A DNA stretch of 61,098 bases from Bacteroidota bacterium (GTDB lineage Bacteria; Bacteroidota; Bacteroidia; B-17B0; Aurantibacillaceae): positions 1-61,098 of the forward strand of contig JAJONO010000029.1 in the NCBI GenBank assembly GCA_021323535.1, given 5' to 3'. This document shows positions 15,913 through 24,561 of this stretch, one piece after another. Both the position numbers and the translations under genes were made by a program. The notes under the pieces are model-generated. The model ran no database searches. It had not been told where the DNA came from and saw only the letters and a list, made by a program, of their open reading frames with translations. The first letter of the stretch is position 1, and the number at the start of each line of letters is the position of its first letter.

Positions 15913-17454
15913 TCAACCCGCCCATCCGTCCCGGTCCAGGCTCCTGTATTGAATGGCTTCAGCAATATGGTTGGTTTCTATGCTCTGAGAGTTATCAAGA
16001 TCGGCAATAGTACGCGCTACTTTTAAAATTCTGTCGTAGGCCCGTGCGCTTAATCCCAGTTTTTCCATAGCGTTTTTAAGAAGTGCGTTTCCGGCTTCAT
16101 TGAGTTTGCAATGCGTTTTTAAATCCGAAGTACGCATCTGTGCGTTGCAATGAATCTGTTTTTCATTTTTAAAACGTTCGCTTTGAATAAGCCTCGCTTT
16201 TATTACACGCTCACGAATTTGTTTGCTGTTTTCGGTGACTTGTTCACGGCTTAGTTCACTGAAGGGAACAGGGGTTACTTCCACGTGAAGATCAATTCTA
16301 TCTAACAACGGACCACTGATCTTGTTAAGATATTTTTGTACAATTCCCGGTGCGCACACGCATTCTTTTTCGGGATGATTGTAAAAACCGCAAGGGCACG
16401 GATTCATGCTTGCCACCAGCATAAAACTTGCCGGATAATCTACACTGAATTTTGCACGGCTGATGCTTACCACTCTGTCTTCTAACGGTTGGCGCATAAC
16501 CTCAAGCACTGTGCGTTTAAATTCAGGAAGCTCGTCAAGAAACAAAACACCATTGTGCGCAAGGCTTATCTCTCCGGGCTGGGGATTATTTCCTCCTCCT
16601 ACAAGAGCCACATCACTAATGGTGTGGTGCGGACTGCGAAACGGACGTTGCTTTACCAGACCGGTTCCGCTTCTCGCTGTTTTACCGGCGACACTATGAA
16701 TTTTTGTGGTTTCCAATGCTTCTTCAATAGTTAAGGGAGGGAGAATGCTCGGAAGACGTTTGCTTAGCATTGTTTTTCCTGCGCCGGGTGGCCCAATGAG
16801 AATGGCATTATGCCCACCTGCAGCAGCAATTTCTAAAGCCCGTTTAATATTTTCCTGTCCTTTTACATCGGCAAAATCAAATTCAATTGTTTCAGATTCA
16901 TTGAGAAAAGCCGTGCTTAAATCAACGGTAGCTCTTTGTAAAATTGATTTTTCATTAAAGAAATCGATCACTTCTCCGAGCGTATTTGCTTCGAGTACCT
17001 CTAAGCCCTCAACTACAGCGGCTTCCGGAGCATTTGCCTTAGGAAGGATAATTCCCCTGAACCCATCGTGTTTCGCTTTTATGGCTATAGGAAGCGCGCC
17101 GCGTATTGGCCGTATTTCGCCGTCCAGCGCGAGTTCTCCCATAATGGCATAATCCGAAATGGCTGGAGAAACGATCATTGCTCCGGCGGCGAGTATACCC
17201 ATCGCAATTGTTAAATCATAAGCCGAGCCTTCTTTGCGTATATCGGCAGGAGCCATATTTACCGTAATGAGTTTCCCGGGAATTTTGAAGCCAAATTGTT
17301 TAAGAGCAGTGTCGATACGCTGCTGGCTCTCTTTTACAGCGCTATCAGGGAGACCTACCAAATAAAAATTAACTCCTGTTCCAATATTTACTTCTACGGT
17401 GACTTTAGTAGCATTTATTCCCTGCACCGCGTATCCATACGTTTTTACCAGCAT
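15913..17454 (-). CDS. comM: YifB/ComM family Mg-chelatase-like AAA+ ATPase
   Basis: From the ATG at 17454 ([20 protein letters not shown]) the protein is 513 residues, the usual YifB/ComM length. Domains in order: an N-terminal Lon-protease-like fold ([18 protein letters not shown]), the AAA+ core with Walker [11 protein letters not shown] and Walker [12 protein letters not shown], four cysteines (CPCG ... CVCA) and the C-terminal Mg_chelatase_C region. In naturally competent bacteria ComM is a helicase that promotes branch migration of incoming DNA; elsewhere the role is less clear. Ten more upstream codons are possible but do not fit the family start. Confidence 0.92.
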   Translation of the reverse strand: MLVKTYGYAVQGINATKVTVEVNIGTGVNFYLVGLPDSAVKESQQRIDTALKQFGFKIPGKLITVNMAPADIRKEGSAYDLTIAMGILAAGAMIVSPAISDYAIMGELALDGEIRPIRGALPIAIKAKHDGFRGIILPKANAPEAAVVEGLEVLEANTLGEVIDFFNEKSILQRATVDLSTAFLNESETIEFDFADVKGQENIKRALEIAAAGGHNAILIGPPGAGKTMLSKRLPSILPPLTIEEALETTKIHSVAGKTARSGTGLVKQRPFRSPHHTISDVALVGGGNNPQPGEISLAHNGVLFLDELPEFKRTVLEVMRQPLEDRVVSISRAKFSVDYPASFMLVASMNPCPCGFYNHPEKECVCAPGIVQKYLNKISGPLLDRIDLHVEVTPVPFSELSREQVTENSKQIRERVIKARLIQSERFKNEKQIHCNAQMRTSDLKTHCKLNEAGNALLKNAMEKLGLSARAYDRILKVARTIADLDNSQSIETNHIAEAIQYRSLDRDGWAG

Positions 17455-17489
17455 GCGGCAAATAAACAAAATTTTTACAGGCAATAATT

Positions 17490-17519
17490 TTTGATTTAAT
17501 GAGTTTTTTTGTAGGTTTG
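17490..17519 (+). promoter_or_regulatory. Promoter for the small secreted protein at 17550
   Basis: TTTG (17490-17493) and TAGGTTTG (17512-17519) are spaced by 18 bp, a near-ideal match to TTTG-N19-TAnnTTTG, 30 bp before the ATG. Confidence 0.6.
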
Positions 17520-17549
17520 ATTTTCTTATAAATTATAAACCCCAGAGGA

Positions 17550-17984
17550 ATGAAAAAACTACTACTATCTGCCAGCTTATTGTGTTCGTTACAGTTTTAT
17601 TCTCAGGAAAAAACCACGGAGCTTAACTGTTATAACAAATGGGCGGCGAAATTTGAAGACAGAGGCGCGGAAGATGTAAAAGACGGGGTTTATGAAGATG
17701 TGATCATTACCAACCGCCAGGGCTCCAAAGCCACCTGCCATAATGGAAAAGCCGAAGTAAAGAGCGGAAAAGTAATTCGTTTTTACATCCTTTTAAGTGA
17801 TGGTTCACACGAGGAAGTAAAAAAAACCTGGAAGAACAAATCCAATGAAAATGTGACAGTTGTGGGGGGAATCAGCAAGAGTATGATCACTGTTCACGGC
17901 GAACTCATCAACATCCTTTGGCCAAACAAAATAAAACCTAAAAAAGCCAAGCCTACCACGGCTCCTGAACCAACCGACGATTGA
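17550..17984 (+). CDS. Small secreted protein of unknown function
   Basis: 144 residues. A signal peptide (MKKLLLSASLLCSLQFYS, cleavage before QEK) is followed by a soluble, beta-rich domain with two cysteines (NCYNKWAAKF and ATCHNGKAEV) that could form a disulphide. The tail is Lys/Pro-rich (KPKKAKPTTAPEP). No family is recognised. It has a strong candidate promoter of its own and precedes the haem genes by 61 bp. No functional link to them is evident. Confidence 0.75.
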   Translation: MKKLLLSASLLCSLQFYSQEKTTELNCYNKWAAKFEDRGAEDVKDGVYEDVIITNRQGSKATCHNGKAEVKSGKVIRFYILLSDGSHEEVKKTWKNKSNENVTVVGGISKSMITVHGELINILWPNKIKPKKAKPTTAPEPTDD

Positions 17985-18045
17985 TCTTTTATGACAATCC
18001 AATGACAAATTAATCCCAAAAAAGTACCATCTTTGCGGTATTATT

Positions 18046-19278
18046 TTGGATACTTTTAAGGTCATATCATTTACCCACAAAAATTTACCGCTCGAACTAC
18101 TTGGTAAACTTCATTTAAGCCCCGAAGAACAAACAACACTGCTCGGCGCTTTAAAGATCAATTTCGAACTGGACGAACTCATGTACCTGAGCACTTGCAA
18201 TAGGGTAGAATTACTTGTAAACACAAATTCAGAAATTAGCAGGGTTTTAATAAAGGAACTTTGTCTTTTTATTAATAGCCGCCTCACCAATTTTGATGTA
18301 GATACCCTCACCGAAAACGCAGAGGTGTATTATGAAATGGATGGCGTGGAACACGTTCTTAAAGTAGCTTCATCACTCGATTCACTCGTAGTGGGAGAAA
18401 GAGAAATTATTACACAGGTTCGCAAGGCCTACGATTTCTGCAACATGCTTGGTTTAACAAGAGACTTTTTAAGACTGCTCGTTAAACAAACCATCGAAAC
18501 TGCTAAAGAAGTTTATACCAATACCGACATTGCACGTAATCCTGTTTCTGTTGTGTCGCTCGCGTACCGCAAACTGCGTGAACAGGGAATGAGAACCGAT
18601 TCGCGCATTGTATTTGTTGGCAGCGGCGAAACCAATGCGGCCATGGCCAACTATCTTCAGAAGCATAAATTCGCCAATTTTACTGTGTTTAACAGAACAT
18701 TGGAGAATGCTGAGAAGCTTGCAAAAGTATTGAAAGGTAAAGCGCTTCCTCTTACCGAACTTACAAATTTCGATAAAGGCTTTGATGTGCTTGTAGTTTG
18801 CACATCTTCGAACAAACATGTGATCACGAAAGAGGTTTTTGAAAAACTGAACCAGGGAGAAATATCTAAAAAAATTATTATTGATCTGAGTCTTCCTTCT
18901 AATGTGGATGAAACAATTTTAGAAACCAATAAAAAAATTGTTCTTATCAATATTAATTCATTGAAAGAACAGGCCGAGACAAACATGCAGCTTCGCAAAA
19001 AAGAAGTTGATAAATGTGAGCAGATCATTCGCTCAAAAGCGGAAGAGTTTAACTGGTTGCATAAAGAGAGACGGATTGAACTGGCTTTTGGAGAAATTCC
19101 TAAACAGGTAAAAGCGATTAAAGAACTTGCAATTAACGAAGTATTCGTAAAAGAAATAAATTCCCTCGACGACCAAAGCAAAGAGGTTCTGGATAAAGTA
19201 CTGGCATACGTTGAAAAAAAATATAACGCGGTAGCAATAAAAACCGCCAAAAACGTATTGCTGAACTCAAAGGATTAG
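18046..19278 (+). CDS. hemA: Glutamyl-tRNA reductase
   Basis: 410 residues. It catalyses the NADPH-dependent reduction of glutamyl-tRNA to glutamate-1-semialdehyde, the first step of the C5 route to haem. The catalytic cysteine is in LSTCNRVELLV, followed by SLDSLVVGEREI and the NADPH-binding segment IVFVGSGETNAAMANYL. A C-terminal dimerisation domain (LAYVEKKYNAVAIKTAKNVL) completes it. The start is a TTG at 18046 (DTFKVISFTHKNLP follows); no ATG exists near the family N-terminus. A -7-like CATCTTTG lies at 18028-18035. First gene of a haem cluster with hemCD and hemB. Confidence 0.95.
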   Translation: MDTFKVISFTHKNLPLELLGKLHLSPEEQTTLLGALKINFELDELMYLSTCNRVELLVNTNSEISRVLIKELCLFINSRLTNFDVDTLTENAEVYYEMDGVEHVLKVASSLDSLVVGEREIITQVRKAYDFCNMLGLTRDFLRLLVKQTIETAKEVYTNTDIARNPVSVVSLAYRKLREQGMRTDSRIVFVGSGETNAAMANYLQKHKFANFTVFNRTLENAEKLAKVLKGKALPLTELTNFDKGFDVLVVCTSSNKHVITKEVFEKLNQGEISKKIIIDLSLPSNVDETILETNKKIVLININSLKEQAETNMQLRKKEVDKCEQIIRSKAEEFNWLHKERRIELAFGEIPKQVKAIKELAINEVFVKEINSLDDQSKEVLDKVLAYVEKKYNAVAIKTAKNVLLNSKD

Positions 19279-19327
19279 TGAAGCTCTTGCAAATATAGCT
19301 TTTAAGGTTTTTCTTCGTCCTTTTATT

Positions 19328-19393
19328 CAGCTCATCGTTGCTTTTCTTGTCAAGAGGTCGCTGAGCTATTGACTACGAAAAGCGTCTCGACCT
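19328..19393 (+). other. Interleaved complementary segments between hemA and hemCD
   Basis: Three short words and their complements occur in the order A-B-C-A'-B'-C': AGCTCA (19329) with TGAGCT (19362), GCTTTTC (19340) with GAAAAGC (19377), and AGGTCG (19355) with CGACCT (19388). Not all can pair as nested stems. The region could form alternative or knotted structures, or be a decayed repeat. Confidence 0.3.
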
Positions 19394-19405
19394 AAATAAA
19401 AATAC

Positions 19406-19434
19406 TTGAAACACCTTTTAAAAATCTATCTTTG
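19406..19434 (+). promoter_or_regulatory. Promoter for hemCD
   Basis: TTG (19406-19408) and an exact -7 match TATCTTTG (19427-19434) are spaced by 18 bp, 29 bp before the hemCD GTG start. This implies the hemCD-ompA-hemB-aroK run can be transcribed apart from hemA. Confidence 0.6.
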
Positions 19435-19463
19435 CAATAGCTTCTATTACTTAAATTTAATTT

Positions 19464-21047
19464 GTGGACAAAACAATTATTATAGGCACCCGTGGCAGTG
19501 AACTTGCTTTATGGCAGGCCAATTACACTAAAACGCTTCTCGAAGAAAAAGGACATAAAGTAGAACTAAAAATAATTTCTACCGAAGGAGACCGTACACA
19601 ACAATGGAACACTTCGTTTGATAAACTCGAAGGAAAAGGATTTTTTACCAAGGAACTGGAAGAAGCTTTGCTGAAAAAAGAAATTGATCTCGCCGTCCAC
19701 TCTCATAAAGACCTGCCGACAGAAAGTCCTTATGGCTTACTGGTAGCAGGTGTTTCCAAACGTGAAGATCCTTCTGATATTTTATTGATACGAGAAGAGA
19801 GCGTTGACGATAACCAGAAATGGAGCCTGAAAAAAAATGCCATCGTTGGAACTTCTTCTGCAAGAAGAAAATCACAACTCCTGGCGTTTCGTGGCGATGT
19901 AGAACTTAAAGACCTTCGTGGCAACGTTCCAACGCGCATTAAAAAATTACGCGATGGAGAATACGACGCCATTCTTATTGCAACCGCGGGAGTAGAGCGC
20001 CTGGAATTAGATCTGGATGATCTTCACTGTGAAAAACTAAATCCCGAAGAGTTTGTCCCGGCACCCGCGCAAGGGGTTTTGGCCTGGCAGATAAGAGAAG
20101 AAGATGATGCATTACTTTCTATCATTGATACTATCAGCGACTTTGACGTACTCATAAAAATAAATATTGAGAGAAGAATTTTAAATCTATTTGACGGAGG
20201 TTGTCAGCTACCGTTAGGCGCTTATTGCGAAACAGAAAGTGATGATGAAGACCGTTTAAGGTTTAAAGTATGGACAAGCGTAGCGGCCGCCTGGGATAAA
20301 CAACCGAAGCAATTGTATTTTCAGACACTTAATACAGACGGTTTTGCCGATGAGATCGTTGACAAAATAAATGCCATCAAGCCAAGAAAAGTTTTCATTA
20401 CAAAAACATTCCGCGAAAACGATTATCTCTCCAATGCCCTGACAAAACTCGGATTTGAAGTAGAGGGAAAAAGTCTGATCGAGTTCAAAGAAATTAAAAT
20501 TAAAGAACTGCCGAAAACGGAATGGATCTTTTTCAGCAGTAAACACGCTGTGAAATATTTTTTCTCACAAAAACCAAAACTCGATAAAGTAAAATTTGGT
20601 TGTGTTGGAACTTCTACCAGCGCTGAACTCAGAGCTCATGGTCATCGCGCCGATTTTATAGGACAAAGTACCGATACAAAACTCGTAGGAAAACAATTCG
20701 CCGCGAAAGTGGGAAGCTCGAAAGTGTTATTCCCAATAGCGAAAGACAGTATGCAAAGCATACAATGGCAAATGCCGAAGCGCGATAATGTGATCAACTT
20801 AAATGTTTATACTACATTAAAACACAGCGTTGAGGTAAAACCCGAAACAGAGATCGTAGTGTTTACCAGTCCGAGTAACGTAGAGGCCTATTTCGAAAAG
20901 AACAAATGGCAGCCTCATCAGAAAGCCGTGGCTATGGGAGATGCAACAGCAAGTTCACTCATAAAAATCGCAAAAATAAAAGACGCTGTAAAACCAATCA
21001 GCTTTGATGATCTGGGATTGGTACAATCGATATTAGGAATCAGTTGA
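19464..21047 (+). CDS. hemC: HemC-HemD fusion: hydroxymethylbilane synthase / uroporphyrinogen-III synthase
   Basis: 527 residues, GTG start. Residues 1 to about 305 are porphobilinogen deaminase (GTRGSELALWQANY, DLAVHSHKDLPTE, AIVGTSSARRKSQLLA). The dipyrromethane-cofactor cysteine lies in GGCQLPLGAYC. Residues about 308-527 are a HemD-type uroporphyrinogen-III synthase (RKVFITKTFRENDYLSNALT, WIFFSSKHAVKYFF, VVFTSPSNVEAYF). One polypeptide thus makes and closes the linear tetrapyrrole, which is otherwise unstable and cyclises to the wrong isomer. Fused HemCD proteins are known in some Bacteroidota. The last codons overlap the next gene by 4 nt. Confidence 0.93.
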   Translation: MDKTIIIGTRGSELALWQANYTKTLLEEKGHKVELKIISTEGDRTQQWNTSFDKLEGKGFFTKELEEALLKKEIDLAVHSHKDLPTESPYGLLVAGVSKREDPSDILLIREESVDDNQKWSLKKNAIVGTSSARRKSQLLAFRGDVELKDLRGNVPTRIKKLRDGEYDAILIATAGVERLELDLDDLHCEKLNPEEFVPAPAQGVLAWQIREEDDALLSIIDTISDFDVLIKINIERRILNLFDGGCQLPLGAYCETESDDEDRLRFKVWTSVAAAWDKQPKQLYFQTLNTDGFADEIVDKINAIKPRKVFITKTFRENDYLSNALTKLGFEVEGKSLIEFKEIKIKELPKTEWIFFSSKHAVKYFFSQKPKLDKVKFGCVGTSTSAELRAHGHRADFIGQSTDTKLVGKQFAAKVGSSKVLFPIAKDSMQSIQWQMPKRDNVINLNVYTTLKHSVEVKPETEIVVFTSPSNVEAYFEKNKWQPHQKAVAMGDATASSLIKIAKIKDAVKPISFDDLGLVQSILGIS

Positions 21048-22018
21048 AAAAAAGTATTACATATCTTTTCTTAATGATTGCTTTTAGCGGTTATTCACAA
21101 AATGAATGTATTACTGATTTATTGGAAAGCGCAAATAATTTCAGGTGGAAGCAAGAGCCAATTAAAGTACAGAGCGACTCCATTCTTCACATTGGAAAAA
21201 TTTATCAGATCCCGGAGTTGTTATTTGTATTGGGAGGCTCAGAAATTCTTCCGCAGACGGGCGATTCTATAAGGAAAATAGCGATGCTCATTCGTAAAAA
21301 TCCGGATAAACTATTTGAGATTGCGGCGCATACCGACACGAGAGGGAATCCTGATCAGAATCTGAAACTTTCAAACGACAAGGCAAAGAAGGTGTATGAT
21401 CATCTTATAAATTCGTTTAGCATTGATCCGGAAAACTTAAGATATAAAGGATATGGTTCAACGCAGATTTTATATAAGAACGATTCTAAGACTAAACATG
21501 AAGTAGAGCCTCTCAAAAAAAAGAATCGCCGGGTTGAATTGAGGGTTATTAAAAGGAAAGATTTTGTTGATCAGAAAAAGTTCGATAAGGAATTCATAAC
21601 ATATTCAAAGAAGACAAAATCTATCAGGGAAGTCGATGGTCAGTTGCCTGTTGTTATAAGAACTCCGGAAGTTCAATTTTATATGCATGGAGGTTGTTCT
21701 ACGGACTCTATTAAGGCTACCGCCAATTTTATCCGAAAGCATCCAGAATGGTATTTTCAGATTACATCCCATACCGATACACGAGGAAAAGCAGCTTCAA
21801 ATTATACGCTTTCCATTGCAAGAGCAAAATATATATATAATTACATGGTGGAGCAGGAGAAAATCGATTCCTGTCAGATTACATACGCTGGTTACGGACC
21901 AAAATATTTCCTTGTAAGCAATGAGGAAATAAAAAAGGCAAAAACTCCTCAGGAAAAGGAAGAACTTCATCAAAAGAATCGCAGAACCGAATTAATCGTA
22001 TTAGGAAAACGAAATTAA
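21044..22018 (+). CDS. Periplasmic protein with two OmpA-C domains
   Basis: 324 residues, TTG start overlapping the hemCD stop. The signal peptide (MKKSITYLFLMIAFSGYS) leads directly to one OmpA C-terminal peptidoglycan-binding domain (FEIAAHTDTRGNPDQNLKLS ... KKKNRRVELRVI). A second follows (FQITSHTDTRGKAASNYTLS ... HQKNRRTELIVL). Each has the Asp/Arg pair that binds diaminopimelate. No beta barrel and no lipobox are present, so it is a soluble periplasmic protein that could bridge two peptidoglycan sites. Its place between hemCD and hemB is unexplained. Confidence 0.85.
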   Translation: MKKSITYLFLMIAFSGYSQNECITDLLESANNFRWKQEPIKVQSDSILHIGKIYQIPELLFVLGGSEILPQTGDSIRKIAMLIRKNPDKLFEIAAHTDTRGNPDQNLKLSNDKAKKVYDHLINSFSIDPENLRYKGYGSTQILYKNDSKTKHEVEPLKKKNRRVELRVIKRKDFVDQKKFDKEFITYSKKTKSIREVDGQLPVVIRTPEVQFYMHGGCSTDSIKATANFIRKHPEWYFQITSHTDTRGKAASNYTLSIARAKYIYNYMVEQEKIDSCQITYAGYGPKYFLVSNEEIKKAKTPQEKEELHQKNRRTELIVLGKRN

Positions 22019-22023
22019 ATTAT

Positions 22024-23004
22024 ATGGCACAAATAACACACCGTCCGAGAAGAAATCGTAAAAACGCAGCTATACGAAACGCTGTTCAGGAAAACTGGCT
22101 AACTGTTAACGACCTTATTTTTCCGATGTTTCTCACCGAGGGAAAAAACAAAAAATCAGAGATCAATTCCATGCCCGGCATTTACCGCCTGAGCACCGAT
22201 CTGCTTTTAAAAGAAATTGAAAGTTGTATGAAGTTGGGATTAACTACATTTTGTCTTTTCCCGAGCATCAGCGATAAACTAAAAGATAAAAAAGCGACTG
22301 AAGGTTTAAACAGGAAAGGTTTATATCCTTCGGCTATCCGTGAAATTAAAAAACGTTTTCCGGAAGCGGTTATCATGACCGACGTAGCCATGGATCCATA
22401 TAGCAGCGACGGACACGATGGGTTTGTGAAAGACGGAAAAATCCTTAACGACGAAACACTCGATATTCTCGCAAAAATGGCCATCGTTCAGGCAGAAGCA
22501 GGAGCCGATATAATTGGTCCGAGTGACATGATGGATGGAAGAGTAGGTATTATTCGTGACTCACTTGATGAAGAAGGATTTACCGATGTTTCTATTATGA
22601 GTTACACTGCAAAATACGCGAGCGGATTTTATGGCCCCTTTCGCGATGCCTTAGACAGCGCTCCAAAATTTGGCGATAAGAAAACTTACCAGATGAATCC
22701 TGCCAACACCAAGGAAGCTTTATTGGAAGCGGACCTCGACATGAACGAAGGCGCCGATTTCTTAATGGTGAAACCTGCACTCAGCTACCTGGATGTGATC
22801 AAATCGCTGAATGATAATTTTAATCTCCCCATTGCCGCTTATAATGTAAGTGGCGAATATGCTATGGTAAAAGCGGCGGCACAAAAAAAATGGATTGATG
22901 GGGACAAGGTTCGCGACGAAATCCTATTAAGCATCAAACGCGCCGGCGCCTCAGTTATTCTTACTTATTTCGCGAAAGAAGTGGCACAGTCTCTGAAAAA
23001 ATAA
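22024..23004 (+). CDS. hemB: Delta-aminolevulinic acid dehydratase (porphobilinogen synthase)
   Basis: 326 residues. It condenses two molecules of 5-aminolevulinate into porphobilinogen. Both active-site lysines are visible, in SYTAKYASGFYGPFRDA and in FLMVKPALSYLDVI (Schiff base). The zinc-binding cysteine cluster of animal and yeast enzymes is replaced by DVAMDPYSSDGHDG, the signature of the zinc-independent, Mg/K-stimulated class. It lies 5 bp downstream of the double-OmpA gene and is directly followed by aroK. Confidence 0.96.
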   Translation: MAQITHRPRRNRKNAAIRNAVQENWLTVNDLIFPMFLTEGKNKKSEINSMPGIYRLSTDLLLKEIESCMKLGLTTFCLFPSISDKLKDKKATEGLNRKGLYPSAIREIKKRFPEAVIMTDVAMDPYSSDGHDGFVKDGKILNDETLDILAKMAIVQAEAGADIIGPSDMMDGRVGIIRDSLDEEGFTDVSIMSYTAKYASGFYGPFRDALDSAPKFGDKKTYQMNPANTKEALLEADLDMNEGADFLMVKPALSYLDVIKSLNDNFNLPIAAYNVSGEYAMVKAAAQKKWIDGDKVRDEILLSIKRAGASVILTYFAKEVAQSLKK

Positions 23005-23526
23005 TTGAAAGCCGGTCAACATATTTTTCTTTGTGGTTTCATGGGTTGCGGAAAATCTACTCATGGAAAAAAGATCGCCGGTCTTCTTAAAATGTCTTTT
23101 GTAGATCTCGACGCGTATATTCAGAAAAAGGAAAGTAAAACGGTGCAGTTCATTTTTGATAATGAAGGCGAAAATGAATTCAGGAGACTGGAAACAAAAT
23201 ACCTGAACGAAATCGTGAATGAAAAAAAAGAACAGGTGATTTCATTGGGAGGAGGTACAGTGTGTTACAACGATAATCTTTCTCTTATTAAAAAGAATGG
23301 GGTCCTCATTTATATTGAAATGTCACCGGCGGCATTGGCATCACGTCTCGAAAAATCGAAACAGAAGCGGCCTTTATTAAAAAATGTTTTGTCATCTGAA
23401 TTAGAATCGTTCATTGAAAAAAAGCTCCAAGAACGGAATCAATTTTATAAACAGGCTCATATCATAGTAAAAGGCATTGATCTTAACCATCTTCAATTAC
23501 ACCAGTTGCTGATTGACTACAAGTAA
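23005..23526 (+). CDS. aroK: Shikimate kinase
   Basis: 173 residues. The TTG start immediately follows the hemB stop. Walker A is GFMGCGKSTHGKKIA, the shikimate-binding Asp lies in FVDLDAYIQ, the FRRLE motif is present and SLGGGTVC is the substrate loop. It phosphorylates shikimate in chorismate synthesis, using ATP, in the cytoplasm. Coupling with hemB is positional; no biochemical link is obvious. The next gene starts inside its last 14 nt. Confidence 0.92.
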   Translation: MKAGQHIFLCGFMGCGKSTHGKKIAGLLKMSFVDLDAYIQKKESKTVQFIFDNEGENEFRRLETKYLNEIVNEKKEQVISLGGGTVCYNDNLSLIKKNGVLIYIEMSPAALASRLEKSKQKRPLLKNVLSSELESFIEKKLQERNQFYKQAHIIVKGIDLNHLQLHQLLIDYK

Positions 23527-24448
23527 AAAAATAATTTCAACGGGATTATTTTTCCTCTTATGTTTTACTGAAGTAAGATCGCAGGAACTTGTTTACAATA
23601 ATTCTAATTTTGGATTTAACATAGGAGCCAACATCGCTTTCGGCACACATTTTCAGCGATTCGGAATGAATTTTAGTTTTTTCTACGTCAATAAATTTAT
23701 CCAGGCAAACACTGAAGCGAGAATTTATCTGAACTTTAAAAACCTTGGTCCACCAACACTTCATAGAGAACTTGTTCTTGCACAAGGACTCGTTCTGGGA
23801 TACGGCGCAAAACAAAACTTTTTTAATCCGTTCATTAATTCTGTTTCCAATCAAACGGGGCATAAAAATAGTGTTGGATATTCTTATAATGCTTACTTCA
23901 ACACAATTAAAACAAAACAGCAAACGGGTATTATTAATTTTCAATTCGGGTCCATTTCTTTCGTAATAGAAAATGATATCCTTGCGAAACCGTTACTCGA
24001 CCGCTTTAGAACTGGCGCGTTCCTGCTACAATATCAACATGAAGATAAATTTCAGGCGGCGATAAACTGCACGATGTGGACCGGCTCCATGGGAAAATGC
24101 ATTAACGACAATCCCCGTTGTCGCGCCAATTGTTATATCGATACTACAGGAAGCACCTATGCTAATTATTCACACGGCTTGTTAAGCGCGCAATTTAAAT
24201 ACAACATTGGTCTTTCTCAGAATGTGCAGACTAACATTGGTATTGATGCCGAACAGGTGAGATACGCTATTCAGAATAAGGTCATTCATGATCTGAATTT
24301 CCTGCCTAAGAAGTGGCCGAAGAGAATTAATTGTCACATACCGATGCTGGATGACAAAGGAAATCAATATTTATTTCAGCCAGATCAGAAAATAAAAAAG
24401 AAGGAACTCTATTGGAACATTTTCAGTAACGCGAATTTGTTTTATTAA
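23513..24448 (+). CDS. Secreted protein resembling the polymorphic toxin type 23 family
   Basis: 311 residues, TTG start overlapping aroK. A signal peptide (KKIISTGLFFLLCFTEVRS) is followed by an aromatic- and Asn-rich, beta-strand-like chain (FGFNIGANIAFGTHFQRFGM, RFRTGAFLLQYQHEDKFQ) and a conserved C-terminal block (NFLPKKWPKRINCHIPM). I recall this pattern from Bacteroidota proteins annotated as toxin type 23 domain proteins, but no toxin activity is evident from sequence. The alternating pattern would equally suit an outer-membrane beta barrel. No immunity gene is adjacent. Function unassigned. Confidence 0.6.
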   Translation: MTTSKKIISTGLFFLLCFTEVRSQELVYNNSNFGFNIGANIAFGTHFQRFGMNFSFFYVNKFIQANTEARIYLNFKNLGPPTLHRELVLAQGLVLGYGAKQNFFNPFINSVSNQTGHKNSVGYSYNAYFNTIKTKQQTGIINFQFGSISFVIENDILAKPLLDRFRTGAFLLQYQHEDKFQAAINCTMWTGSMGKCINDNPRCRANCYIDTTGSTYANYSHGLLSAQFKYNIGLSQNVQTNIGIDAEQVRYAIQNKVIHDLNFLPKKWPKRINCHIPMLDDKGNQYLFQPDQKIKKKELYWNIFSNANLFY

Positions 24449-24459
24449 CCATTTTTTTT

Positions 24460-24561
24460 AGCTACAGATTCCACAGATTTTCAAGATGTACTCCCAATAA
24501 AAAATCCCGAAATTAATCCGGGATCTTTCATTTGAGGTTAAATCTGCGAGAATCTGTGGCT
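24460..24561. repeat. CACAGATT-type inverted repeat flanking a terminator
   Basis: AGCTACAGATTC (24460-24471) pairs, with one wobble, with GAATCTGTGGCT (24550-24561). The right arm contains part of the stop codon of the T9SS gene at 24560. Related words occur at 33763-33823 and 51263-51298. Confidence 0.6.
24498..24525 (-). terminator. Intrinsic terminator for the T9SS cargo gene
   Basis: On the minus strand a stem of ATCCCG / CGGGAT with a 9-nt loop is followed by a run of T (plus-strand A 24498-24504), 35 nt after the stop codon of the 24560 gene. Confidence 0.7.

Noticed and set aside
15838-16026. Plus-strand open frame of 62 codons
   Set aside because: It overlaps the comM 3' end antisense, has no recognisable motif, and begins in spacer without a promoter-like element.
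16706-17152. 148-codon plus-strand frame inside comM
   Set aside because: Antisense shadow of a well-conserved gene with no independent motif.
23005-24448. Toxin-antitoxin pair (shikimate kinase gene plus toxin-23-like gene)
   Set aside because: The first gene is a normal aroK with all motifs and cannot be an antitoxin; nothing else nearby fits an immunity gene.
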